A DNA stretch of 64,000 nucleotides from Gordionus sp. m RMFG-2023. Its lineage: Eukaryota; Nematomorpha; Gordioida; Chordodea; Parachordodidae. Both the position numbers and the translations under genes were made by a program. The DNA lies in the NCBI RefSeq assembly GCF_954871325.1, contig NC_088778.1, forward strand, positions 19,701,120 through 19,765,119, given 5' to 3'. Below, one piece after another: positions 47,066-58,659 of this stretch. Every line of letters starts with the position of its first letter. The stretch's first letter is position 1. The notes beneath the pieces were generated by a model. The model was not told where the DNA came from. It worked only from the letters and a program-made list of their open reading frames with translations, and searched no databases.

Positions 47066-49065
47066 AGTAATCTAATTATATAATAAATTACGATTAACAT
47101 TTTTTAATATTTATAGGTACTACTTAAGCAAGCAATTTATGACTGAACTATCATTAAATATTTCATATTTTATTGATTAATATTCATGTATTAGTGTAAT
47201 TACGAATATATTTCTTATTATATATAATTATATGTATTTATACGAATTGAATAAAATATTAAATTAAAGTTATGTCTCAAATATGATAAAATAAAGTGAG
47301 AGAAAAAAACTATTTTCAGAAATAAAAGATTCTGACTAAGATCTTACACTTAAATGAATAATCATTATATTTAAAATTATTCTGCATAAAATATCGTTAA
47401 CTAAGTAAAAGAAAATATGTGATGACAAAACTTTTTATATTTTTTTATACAAAATTTTTTTTAAGTGTGACATTTAAAAAAGTTGTTTAATATTTTTTTA
47501 ACATAGATTAGTGTTTAAGTATGATTAAAATAAAAATATAATAGTATCTTTTTATTTTGTTTTAACATCTGGTAAAAAATATCCCCCCTTTCACTGTAGT
47601 AACGAGCTACCGCTATCTCTCTTAGCACGCTAAAGCTATCGATACTAAAAAAAATAGCTATGGAATAACGCGCTAAATATACAACATTGCAAATTATATA
47701 TTTCAAGTTCAGGATTGGAACCGAAAAAAGATTTAAAATTTTTTATCTTCATTCTCTTTTATTTCTGTAAATTCTAACCAACTAGACATTTTGTTAATAT
47801 GTTGAGGGCCTGTCAGTCATGACCCAAGACAAAAAATGAATAATTTCAATCTAAAGTTATTTAAATTAGCTTTTATTTGATACCCATATCGATATTTTGT
47901 GGTGATAAAAATATTCCTGACCACCCAAGACCTAGACCCGCCTTCTATGAGTGATTATTATTATTATTACAAAATATTTTTATTGATTCAAATAAAAGGT
48001 AATTTTAATATGGTTTGACTGAAAGTCTTTAATCTTGGTCTAGATGGGTATGCCTTGATCTGGGGGGGGGGGTGTAAAATATAATTTTTTTGATATGGGT
48101 ATCAAATAAAAGCTAATTTTAAAATTGATTAAAAGTCTTCATTTTTTGTCTGGATGGGCATGACTTGCTCTAAGGGGGGGGGGGTTAATGGGGGAGGGGG
48201 GAGGTCTAAAAAATAATTTTTTTGATATATGTATCAAATTAAAGGTAATAAAAATATTTTTTTATTGTAATAATAATAATCACCCATAGAGGGCGGGTCT
48301 TGGGGGGGGGCAGGAATATTTATCACCACATAATATTGATATGGGTATCAAAAAAAAGCTAATTTAAATATCTTTAGATTGAAATTATTCATTTTTTATC
48401 TTGATGGGCATGACTGTCAGGCCCTCAACATATTAACAAAATGTATAGTTAGATAGAATTTACAGAAATAAAAGAGAATGAAGATAAAAAATTTTAAATC
48501 TTTTTCGTTTTCAATCCTGAACTTGAAATATATAAAAAGCAGTGTTCTATATTTAGCGCGATATTCCATACCTTTTTTTTTTAGTAATAGCTTTAGCGTG
48601 CTACATTTTTTTAAAAATCGTTACTAAATAAATAGCAAAAATTATTATAATAATTTTATAATTAATTCTAAAATCATAATCTTTTTATTTTATTTATTTA
48701 AATTTATATTAAAAATATGCATTGTAAATATATTTTTCAAAAAAAATTTTTTTTTAAATGTCGACAGTAGACATTGATAATGAAAATAATTTTGGTACAG
48801 ATAAAATATAAAGATTATGATTTTAGAATTAATTATAAATTATTATAATATTTTTTGCTATTTATTTACAGTGAAAGGGGGGATATTTTTTACCAGATGT
48901 TAAAACAAAATAAAATGATACTATTATATTTTTATTTTAATCATACTTAACATTAATCTATGTTAAAAAAATTTTAAACAACTTTTTTTAAAAAAAAACT
49001 ATCATTTACATAATGGAATATTTTTGTATATTTAATTTAATATTAATTAATTTTTCAATCTTATA

Positions 49066-50259
49066 ATGTTTAATATAGACTACATTCTTTATAACTTTAA
49101 TACATCTCCTTTACTCTCAAGTACTTCTGTAAATTATTCTTTGCCAATCTCAGATGGGAATGATATGGAAAATTATCAATCACATTCTAATATTTCTGCA
49201 AATTATAATTCTTTAGCAACTATTAATGAAAATATAAATCATTCTCAAATCATCCATTCCTAAACCCAAAAGAACATACAATTGTTGGAACAAAGATAAA
49301 ATTGAAATGGTAATGAAAATATTAGCAATGCCAGAGGAAGAACAGATGAAAGTTAAGGACATTGCTAAATTTGTTAATATGTCAAAGGCATCAATACATA
49401 AAATAAAACGGGATACATTCCCAGAAATTATGGTGAGCCCTTAAAGGAATTCTCGCTTAAACAAAGGGGGAAAAAGATTAAAGACACAGCAAATATTGAA
49501 AGGCAAATTATGGATTTGCTAATCGACAATAATACCTTCACGGTGAAGGATATAATTGAGAATTTGCCCTCTGGTTCTCCAAAAAATATTGGAACTATAA
49601 GGAAATATATTAAAAACATCCGATGGTCCAAAATAAGAGCTGGGAAAGAACCAGATCGCAGGAATACACCAGGAGCTTTCAATATTCGACAGGTGTATTG
49701 CCTCAAATTGCTGAACATCTCCAGAGAAAGACTCTATTTTCTCGACGAAACAGGCATCAATTTTCATGTTGTACTTGTCTATGCTTGGGCACCACTCAAC
49801 GTTAGACCATCAATAAAGGTGCCACCCTCAAAAGGGAAAAATGTAAGTGTACTTTGCACTATAGGAATTTGTGGAGTTATACATTATAAAATCATCGAAG
49901 GATCATATAATGGTATGTTATTCCGAAATTCATTAATGGATATTATTAGTATATTACCACCAGATGCCATATTAGTTATGGACAATGCGTCAATACATAA
50001 AAGTCATCTAATTGATGACTATAAAGAGAGAATTGAATATCTTCCCCCATACTCACCACAATTAAACCCAATTGAAATTTTTTTCGGGGTTTTCAAAAAC
50101 AAGTACAGGTCATTAATTCCTAGACCAAGTACAAGGGAACATATAATAAATAATATTAATCAAATAATGAATCAATTTATTCCATATGATTTTACAAATT
50201 TCTATAATCATATGCAACATTATTTGGAGCTGGGCTATCGTGGACTACCTCTTGACTAA
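49066..50259 (+). CDS. IS630-Tc1-mariner transposase, copy 2
   Basis: The DDE frame (49510-50259, 249 residues) is identical in sequence to that of copy 1, including the DET, MDN and NPIE catalytic blocks and the 30-residue spacing. The N-terminal frame (49066-49263) starts the same but ends earlier, at HSQIIHS, because one A is missing, so copy 2 has one break more than copy 1. The helix-turn-helix segment at about 49292-49440 is unchanged. Confidence 0.85.
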
Positions 50260-51164
50260 AGTAATCTAATTATATAATAAATTACGATTAACATTTTTTA
50301 ATATTTATAGGTACTACTTAAGCAAGCAATTTATGACTGAACTATCATTAAATATTTCATATTTTATTGATTAATATTCATGTATTAGTGTAATTACGAA
50401 TATATTTCTTATTATATATAATTATATGTATTTATACGAATTGAATAAAATATTAAATTAAAGTTATGTCTCAAATATGATAAAATAAAGTGAGAGAAAA
50501 AAACTATTTTCAGAAATAAAAGATTCTGACTAAGATCTTACACTTAAATGAATAATCATTATATTTAAAATTATTCTGCATAAAATATCGTTAACTAAGT
50601 AAAAGAAAATATGTGATGACAAAACTTTTTATATTTTTTTATACAAAATTTTTTTTAAGTGTGACATTTAAAAAAGTTGTTTAATATTTTTTTAACATAG
50701 ATTAGTGTTTAAGTATGATTAAAATAAAAATATAATAGTATCTTTTTATTTTGTTTTAACATCTGGTAAAAAATATCCCCCCTTTCACTGTAGTAACGAG
50801 CTACCGCTATCTCTCTTAGCACGCTAAAGCTATCGATACTAAAAAAAATAGCTATGGAATAACGCGCTAAATATACAACATTGCAAATTATATATTTCAA
50901 GTTCAGGATTGGAACCGAAAAAAGATTTAAAATTTTTTATCTTCATTCTCTTTTATTTCTGTAAATTCTAACCAACTAGACATTTTGTTAATATGTTGAG
51001 GGCCTGTCAGTCATGACCCAAGACAAAAAATGAATAATTTCAATCTAAAGTTATTTAAATTAGCTTTTATTTGATACCCATATCGATATTTTGTGGTGAT
51101 AAAAATATTCCTGACCACCCAAGACCTAGACCCGCCTTCTATGAGTGATTATTATTATTACAAA

Positions 51165-51850
51165 ATATTTTTATTACCTTTTATTTGATACACATATCAA
51201 AAAAAATTATTTTTTACACCCCACCCCCTCCATCCACCCCCTAGACCAAATCATACCCATCAAGACCAAGAATAAAGACTTTCAGTCAAACGATATAAAA
51301 ATTAGCTTTTATCTGATACCCATATCAAAAAAAAAATTTTTACCTCCCCCCCCCCGCTCCATAAATCCCCCTTCCAGATCAAGTCATGCCCATCCAGACC
51401 AAGAATGTATTCAATATTAAAAATTAGCTTTTATTTGATACTCATATCAAAAAAATATATTTTTTAAACCCCCCCTCCCCACACCCCTGACCAAATCATG
51501 CCCATCCAGACAAAAAATGAAGATTTAATCAAAAAATTAGCTTTTATTTGATACCCATATCAAAAAAATTATTTTTTACCCCCCCCCTCCCAGATCAAGT
51601 CATACCCATCTAGACCAAGATTAAAGACTTTCAGTCAAACCATATTAAAATTACCTTTTATTTGAATCAAAAAAATTATTTTTTACACCCACCCCCCCTC
51701 TCCCCCCCCACCCCAGACCAAGTCATACCCATCCAGACCAAGAATGAAGACTTTCAGTCAAACCATATTAAAATTAGCTTTTATTTGATACCCATATCGA
51801 TATTTTGTGTTGATAAAAATATTTCTGACCCCCCAAGACCTAGACCCGCT
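51165..51850 (-). repeat. Right arm C-tract array, inverted relative to the left arm
   Basis: About six units with 'gactttcagtcaaaccatat', 'ttagcttttatttgatac', 'ccatccagaccaagaat' and runs of 6-10 Cs. It mirrors 44600-45215 but has more units, so the arms have diverged in copy number. Confidence 0.9.
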
Positions 51851-52315
51851 CAATATGGGGGAGAGATTGACCTCCAGTTGAATAGATCTTTTGATTAGCT
51901 ATCGATGGATACCATATATTAGACATATCTTATTTCATAAAACCAAAAAAAACAACATTGAAAATTAATGAATAACAATAAAATTAAAAAACGAAACGCG
52001 CGGAAAAAGCTTTTTAAAATAAGATTTTTCTATATCATGATTCAAACGTGATAATGCCGTATAGTTATTTATCCTATAAAAGATTGAAATTTTAAAGCTA
52101 CCTTTAAATCCCGTGAAGATCCCAGATAGTTATGATCCCTTTAAAAATTACGACATATGTATGATGAAAAAAAAACCTAAAGAATTGTTAAAAAAATGGA
52201 TTAAATTTATAAATTATTTTTAAAAATACAAAAGAATTATCAAAAATGAGAAGAAAAAAAAATTGAGAAAAGATAATGACAAAAATAAATAAAAATTTAT
52301 AATTTTTTTAAAAAA

Positions 52316-52695
52316 AATATGATATTCCTTTTTTGAATGGGAATTTTCCTTTTTTGATTGACACTTTTCCTTTCCTTTTGGGAATTTTCCTTTTTTGATT
52401 GACACTTCCTTTTTTTGTTTGACACTTTTCCTTTCCTTTTTTGTTTGACACTTTTTCTTTTTTGATCGTACTTTTTCCTTTCTTTTTGGGAATTTTCATT
52501 TTTTGATTGACACTTTTCCTTTTATGATTTAACCTTTTCCTTTTATGATTGACCCTTTTCCTTTTATGATTGACCCTTTTCCTTTTATGATTGACCCTTT
52601 TCCTTTTATGAATGACCCTTTTCCTTTTTTGATCAGACATTTTCCTTTTATGATTGAAACTTTTCCTTTTTTGATTGGGACTTTTCCTTTTTTGA
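52316..52695 (-). repeat. Right terminal satellite, about 20-base unit
   Basis: About nineteen units of 'cttttccttttttgattgac' and variants ('ttttatgattgacc'), the inverted counterpart of 43838-44090 and longer than it. Confidence 0.9.
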
Positions 52696-52707
52696 ATGGG
52701 AAACCCT

Positions 52708-52984
52708 ATTAAGAAAAAAATTATATTTATTAATTGATATTAATCTAAAACCCAAGAAGCAACCCTAGACCACCTGTTTTAGTTTTGATGAAATTGTAAT
52801 ATTTTATTTATTAATGTATTCTAACCTTTTTTTGACATAATGATGTGACTATATTTTTATCGGATCAGGACGATTGTTCGTCATTTTTTAAATATCGGTT
52901 ATTATTAAATTTTCGGCTCTCATAAATTGGCATCTTAATTTGAAAATTAGCACTGATATTTAATTTTTTAATATTTAAAGTTTT
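52708..52984. other. Spacer between elements
   Basis: AT-rich, nothing recognised. Confidence 0.3.
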
Positions 52985-53324
52985 AAAAATCCAAACCGAA
53001 ACGAATATCGGTTTGGGTTCAGGTTCGGATAAAAATAACGGTTCAAGGTTTAGGTTCAGGTTCGGATAAAAATAACGGTTCAAGGTTTAGGTTCGGTTCC
53101 TAAAAAATTAAAATATCGGTTCGGTTCGAACCTCTAAGAACCGGTTTGAAAACTTTTGTATCCAAACCTACATTCGATTTATGTATAGGGATAATATTTT
53201 TTTTATTTTATCATTAATTTAAAAAACACATGTATAAAACCTTCATTTTTATTATTTTAAATAATATTTAAATAAAAAAATAAAAAAAAAATAAAAAAAA
53301 ATAAAAAAAAACAAAAAAAAAAAA

Positions 53325-53364
<40 letters not shown>

Positions 53365-53982
53365 AAAAAAAATTAAAAAAAAAAATTTTTAAATATAAAA
53401 ATAAAAATAAGAATATATATCAAAGATTAATTTTAATATGAACAATATTTTACTTTTTTTTACTTAATTTTTTTTATTAAGCCGCACATTTATTATATTT
53501 TCAAAATTCGTCTCACTCAAATTAAACTATAAGGTGATAGTATAATTTTTATTGTTGAAAACACTGACTTGGGTAGCCGGCACTGCCAATATGATATCAG
53601 ATTTGATGTGTCATTTATAATAATAATTTGCATTTAATTTTTCTCTAAGCATTATAATTTACAAGCTTAAAATATTTTAAAAAAATGTTATAAAATGACA
53701 ATATACTAAAGTTTATAAAAATTATGACCGACACTTATCATTCAAATGTGATTGATGATAATCTTTAAAATAATTTGAATATAATTGAAATTTTTTCAAT
53801 ATACTAATAATAACGCATATTGTTTTATAAGCATACATGAGGCTCGAACCGGTTCAGAGACATTATAGCGGTTCGGTTCAGGTTCATAATTTTTTTAGCG
53901 GTTTAGGTTCAGTTTAGGTTTGATAAAAAATACCGGTTTTTAGCAGTTTAACGGTTCGGTTCAGGTTCGGTTTGGATCCCTG
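52985..53982. mobile_element. Deletion derivative of hAT family C
   Basis: The left part 'atccaaaccgaaacgaatat' and the right end 'cggtttggatccctg' at 53982 match the family C termini at 3943 and 9492. Internally it follows 4080-4170, 4830-5040 and 7262-7420 of the full copy in order, with the transposase centre deleted and without the SINE, MITE or family D hAT. A 33-base unit around 'ggttcaggttcggataaaaa' is doubled near 53010-53090. The leftmost bases of the terminal repeat have been lost, so the target duplication is not certain. Confidence 0.8.
53275..53395. repeat. A-rich simple repeat
   Basis: More than 100 bases of nearly pure A with scattered T, inside the hAT derivative at the place where the full copy has only AT-rich sequence. 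It may reflect slippage or sequencing error. Confidence 0.9.
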
Positions 53983-54665
53983 GTTTAAATAAAAGAATGA
54001 ATAATTAAAAATATGCTAAAAATATATAAAATATATATCTAGATCCTAACACCTTTGCAAGATACAATACTAAGTGATCTCGAAATTATTCAAAAAAAAA
54101 TACAAATACAAAAAGTTATTTGTATTTAGTATTTTAAATTCAAATATTAGCGATACTGCTTTGATCTGGTAAACAATACTTTCTTAAAAAATAGTGTTGT
54201 TTAATTAACTAGGTACATTTTTGCAAAATATATAGCTAAAAATTTTTTTGAATAATAATTAGTTATTTTTGAAGTTACCTTTTAAAATATGTTAAATAAT
54301 ATTTTATGTTTTATTCATTATCATGAGTTGATTTCCAAAATTTAATTCATATTAATACTATGTCTTGCCTGTTTGCATCTCTGTTTAGCCTAGAGATGCT
54401 TATTTTTGGAGTAACACAGACACGCCTTTTTGACACAAATTTTTATGAAAATCAATTTTATATTGGGTTATATATGCTAAATTTTTTTGGTTTCCTTGGA
54501 AATAAACCTTATATTGTGGTACATTTTTCTCAGTATAATTATTTCTTTATTAAAATTGTATTTTTATATTCCTTTTATTAAAATTTTTAATTCGCAAAAT
54601 TATTTTCTATAATAAAAAAAAATATATTTAAAAATGATATAAATAACTTGTATTGTAATTTATGC
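53983..54665. other. Intergenic; no supported gene
   Basis: An open frame of 73 residues at 54360-54581 begins MSCLFASLFSLEMLIFGVTQ and is hydrophobic, but nothing supports it beyond openness. The rest is AT-rich. Confidence 0.3.
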
Positions 54666-55223
54666 TAGAGGTCTGCAAAATCCGGCCTGTTTCTGCTCGT
54701 TAAGAATTTCTGCACAAGTTGCCTTGCTTGTTAAATTATTTGCCGAGCCTGGCCCATTAAAATTTTAGGAAAACTCCGCCCCAACCTGTTAAATTTTTTT
54801 GTATAAATTTTTCGGCCATAACATTTTTAATATCTATATCTAATTTTTTCCCACTGTCAATTAAGACTCTTATATCTCCTCTATGGCTATCTGTTTCTAC
54901 AAAACCATTTTATAAATCAATTGTGTTTATCAGTATTCGTGATTGGATCATATCATAAATAACTTGTTTATTTTTTTGCGAATTTACTATATTATATATA
55001 GATTTAGTATTTTAGTTAGATAGTTCTTAAAATGCAAAGAAAGCATATTGTAATTTATTTTCAAATAGTAATAATCAAAATAATAGAATAAAAATTTTAC
55101 GAAAAATGAGAGATTTGCGAAGCTCTTCCTGATATTTTATATGTAAATTTTCCTGCCCAATCCTAAAATTTTTACACATCTCGGATGTTGGGTTTTCGCA
55201 CGAGCCGGGCTTTTTGATCTCTA
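54666..55223. mobile_element. hAT-like element with TAGAG ends (related to family F)
   Basis: Left end TAGAGGTCTGCAAAATCCGG and complemented right end TAGAGATCAAAAAGCCCGG. Flanks atttatgc and atttacac agree at six of eight bases. GC-rich 'cctggcccattaaa' and 'cgagccgggc' subterminal motifs recall the GGGCCGGGC repeats of 25753-26209. Traces of coding sequence on the minus strand around 54830-54990 are too weak to name. Confidence 0.6.
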
Positions 55224-55374
55224 ATTTACACTGTAACTGGTTAATTTTCAAATACTTAAACTTCAGTTTTTTAAGTAGTAACAAGGTAACTATTTACTTA
55301 AAAAGTAATGTAACAGATATATTTTTATAAAAATAACGGGTAGTTATTTCACAAATTCTTTATATAACATAAAC

Positions 55375-56792
55375 TAGTGTTGTAAACGAACGCGTTCAGT
55401 GAACGAATTTCGTTTTTTTGAAAAAAATGATGATCGGCGTTCCCTTTATTTTTGATGAACTTTGAACGTGAACGCGTTCCTTTTTTATGACGAACGCGTT
55501 CGAATTTAACGTTCGTTCAATTTTAAAAACACTTTTTATTTTTTGAAAAATTTAATATTAATTCGAATTTTTTAAGAAAAAACTCTTGTATTTTATAATC
55601 AACTGTTTTTCCTTCTTCACATTTCAATTTTTTTAACACGCCATTATTATATTTTATTATTTTGAGTATTATTTATATTTTATTAATAGATTAACATAAG
55701 CATGGATATTATTATTTCATCATCATCATCTGATTATGTCAAAATCAGATGAACTAACATTACCTTGGGCCAAATATGATAAATATTTTACAGTAACATC
55801 CTATATTGAAGGAACTAATTCAATACTTACCAAATATAAAATGCGCCCAAAAAGTATTATATATCAGTTTCAAAATCTTCAAGTTCCAATTTAAAACGAC
55901 ATTTGATTGTAATAATAAATATTTTATATAATATAACCAAGTAAAATCATTAAATTTGAAGAAAAATGCATTTAGACTACTTGACCCTAACAATAACGAT
56001 AGTTATTTTAAAATTAAAAAAAAATAATGGCCTAAAATATGGTCAACCATTGATAGACAGATTAATAAAGGGTATTAAACTTATCACTATCAAATTAATT
56101 ACATATATTTTATTTTATTTTGAAGATTTGAACATATATATGAAGATCAATATGTTCTTTCTGCAATTATACTCCAGGATTCAAGCTTCATTCCACAGAA
56201 CGAACCTATAAAAAATAAACTTATAGTGTTATTGAAAAATGCATTGAAAACCCTAGAAATGATAATGCAAGAACTGTTAATTTCGAGATATCCTTTTTTA
56301 TTGACGAGGATGTAGAGGATGGATTGGAGGAGGATAAATTATCTCAATTTTTTGAAGTAAAGGACAAAACAATAAATGTTTTTAATAAAATCCTCACGCT
56401 AAAAGAGTTGTTTATTAAGTATAATACCGCAATCCCCTCATCTGCCCCTGCAGAGTGCGTTTTTAGTATAGCTAATGCCGTATTAACTGCCAAGTGTTCC
56501 AGTCTATCACATGAAAATTTTGAAAAACAATTGTTATTAAATTTTAATAAGAAAAATTTTTTATAAATAAAAATATCTTTTTATTCGCTATATTATATTA
56601 TATTGTATTTATGATTATATTATCAAAATAAAACTATTATTTTTTGGCTAATATATTGTGTTAAAACATATAAGACATTTATTTATATTAAATTTAATTT
56701 TAAAAAAAATTTATCATAAATTTTTGAACGAAACGCGTTCATGAAAGTGAACGTGAACGCGTTCAATTTTTTTAGAGATGTTTACAGCACTA
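55375..56792 (+). mobile_element. hAT element, family H, with GAACGCGTTC subterminal repeats
   Basis: Ends TAGTGTTGTAAACG at 55375 and, complemented, TAGTGCTGTAAACA at 56792. Flanks acataaac and atataaac form an 8-base duplication with one mismatch. The palindrome gaacgcgttc occurs at least five times within about 150 bases of the two ends, a good candidate for transposase binding. The plus strand holds broken transposase: a start region near 55735-55860 (LTLPWAKYDKYF) and the dimerisation domain 56324-56566. Confidence 0.8.
56324..56566 (+). pseudogene. hAT dimerisation domain, family H
   Basis: Frame with LKELFIKYNTAIPSSAPAEC, VFSIANAVLTAKCSSLSH and ENFEKQLLLNFN. The usual 'SSAPvERlFS.ag.il..kr..Ls..nfe.llfLk.N' is clear, although the conserved Glu-Arg reads Glu-Cys here. 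It is close to the domain at 31980-32130 (hAT family G), so the two families are related. Upstream frames within 55735-56320 are broken. Confidence 0.75.
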
Positions 56793-57041
56793 ATATAAAC
56801 TCATCATTTTTAATGTAAATTTTTTTTATTGTACAAAATAATTTTGCTATTTACAAATTTAATTAAAGGCATTTACAGGGTTTGCTATTATTTTTTTCAC
56901 CGAATATCTTATTATGAGAGCACAAAATACGTCAACATTTTTTATTTTTGTTATTCAATTCGATCATATAAAAAAAATAATAATAAATTGTCATTTCCTC
57001 TACCTTTATCCTTCTTTCGAACAAATTCTTAGTCAAAACCA

Positions 57042-58350
57042 GTGGCGTAGCCACGATTTTCTCATGGGGGTGGGGGTTGAAATTTTTTTGTTTGGAGGGG
57101 TTTCGCCCCCTAAACTTCTCAATTTTTATGAACACTCTATAGCCCATATCTTAGGCTATGTTAGAATTATTTTAAATATATAACATAATTTTAGAGTGAA
57201 TTTCATTTTAGATTTTATATTATATAAAAATACTTTAACATAAATACCATTCCTTTATTTAATCATGTATTTATTTTTATAATTTAAAATAAATTTCAAA
57301 ATGTAGATATTTTATACAGATTATATTATTAAAAATTTTATTGTATAAAAACTCTAAAAAAAATATAATTTAACAATTACAAAAATATAAGTAATTTTTA
57401 TGCATATAATGGTATTTAATAAAATATGACGATATTATCAAAATATAAATAATACACAGTACTTTGATTAAAAATAGTATTATAAATGTTGTTTGATTAT
57501 AAATATTTTATTAAAACTAATATAATCATATTGTTCTGATTTGAATTTATAAAAGGTCTACTTTTCTCTAAGATTTTGCTAATTCATTTAGAATCAAAAT
57601 AGAATAATCTCTTTGTAAATATTTAATACGGCTAATCCATTTAAACGTTTTTCACCGGTGGTATTTCTTAAATGGGTTAACCTTTTTAATTGAAAAAACC
57701 TTTCATTAGTGGAGGTACTAATTGGTAAGGTCGCTAAAATAATTAATAGGCAGAGAATCTAAAGTGCAATTACTCATAGAAAAGGCCTGCAGAGCATTTT
57801 CTGGTCTCAAAGAATAATCTATTTAGTCAAGATTTTTAACCAAAATTCGACATTACAAAATAATTTATCATTTGAGTCAACTAAATCAACGTAGAACTCG
57901 GAGATTCTCTTTATATCCTCTCTCAAGTGTAATCAACAGTTTAGACCTAACCGGCAAAAGAAAATAAAAGCTTTTTAAAATAAAATTATATGACTAATAA
58001 TTTCCTTTAATTGAAATTAAAGTGTATCAATAAGGGGAATTAAAATGTTTATTTTATAATCCTCAATCGTAGATGCATCAATATTTGAGCGATTGGATTG
58101 TTTAGAAACTACCCTAGGTTTAAAAATTTCAATCCCAAACATATTAGCAAATTTTTCACTTTTACATTCTATTTGCAATATAGGCGTGTAAAAGACGTGT
58201 TCTCATTTTTATACAAAATAAATTTTCCTAGACTAAAAAGTTCTATGAGCGCTTGATGTAATTGTAAGTTAAACAATATATTAAATCAGCGATTAAGCGT
58301 CCATAGTATCACCTGTATTTTTATTGAAAAATTATTAAATATATAATTAT
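57042..58350 (-). mobile_element. hAT fragment (Tip100/ZMYM1-like) with CAGTGGCGTAGC end
   Basis: The left end is CAGTGGCGTAGCCACG at 57042, similar to MITE family E. 57586-57735, complemented, encodes LATLPISTSTNERFFQLKRL and GEKRLNGLAVLNIYKEI, the C-terminal domain of this hAT group ('LP.STa..ERSFS.LkrlK..LRs.m...RL..LallhI'). Decayed sequence continues to about 58340, where 'cgattaagcgtccata' could be near the far end, but no matching terminus was found. Confidence 0.65.
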
Positions 58351-58659
58351 TACCATTTGATTCAAATTAAATTTAGTTAAAAATTAATTCTATAATTCTA
58401 TTTTTACGCTTAAAAAAATACTAGTTATCGCTTCTTTTCTTTGGAGATGGAGGGATATATTTTTTTTTATGCAAAATGGTCAAATCATTTTATTTATTTT
58501 AAAATGGGATATATACATTAGTTTTTTAAAAAAATATATATATTAAAAAATGAAATTAAAAAAAATATATGTATAAAAAAATAACTAAGGAAAAATATTT
58601 TAAAAAAGGGTACATATCACCCTAGAGAAGAGTGAATATTTAAAAATTGGACCTGCAGA
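58351..58659. other. AT-rich spacer
   Basis: Nothing recognised. Confidence 0.3.

Larger units (their letters stand above)
44790..51177. repeat. 3.19 kb tandem duplication holding the transposase twice
   Basis: Units 44790-47983 and 47984-51177 match at a constant offset of 3194-3195 bases. Differences seen are a one-base deletion in the second unit (aatcattctcaaaatc against aatcattctcaaatc) and one ATT in a short run near 47950/51144. Each unit runs from the inner left arm through the transposase to the inner right arm. Confidence 0.95.
43833..52707 (+). mobile_element. Large Tc1/mariner-superfamily element with satellite-like inverted arms
   Basis: The outer ends are 'cagggtttcccattcaaaaa' at 43833 and the complement of 'gaatgggaaaccct' at 52707, with TA at or within a base of each end. 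From each end inward the same ordered blocks follow in inverted orientation: an A-rich 20-base satellite (43838-44090; 52316-52695), a T/A-rich stretch with 'gggatcttcacgg', a block with 'gatatagaagaattttattt', an array of about 110-base G-tract repeats (44600-45215; 51165-51850), and a segment with 'gtcctgaacttgaaatat' type sequence. The core carries an IS630-Tc1-mariner transposase. A 3.2 kb part with the transposase is present twice in tandem. Arms of about 1.4 kb are far longer than the tens to hundreds of bases usual in this superfamily. Confidence 0.8.

Noticed and set aside
52308-52640. Open frame of 110 residues made of Lys/Arg/Asn repeats
   Set aside because: It is the translation of the 20-base terminal satellite of the mariner element, which stays open by composition; no independent coding evidence.
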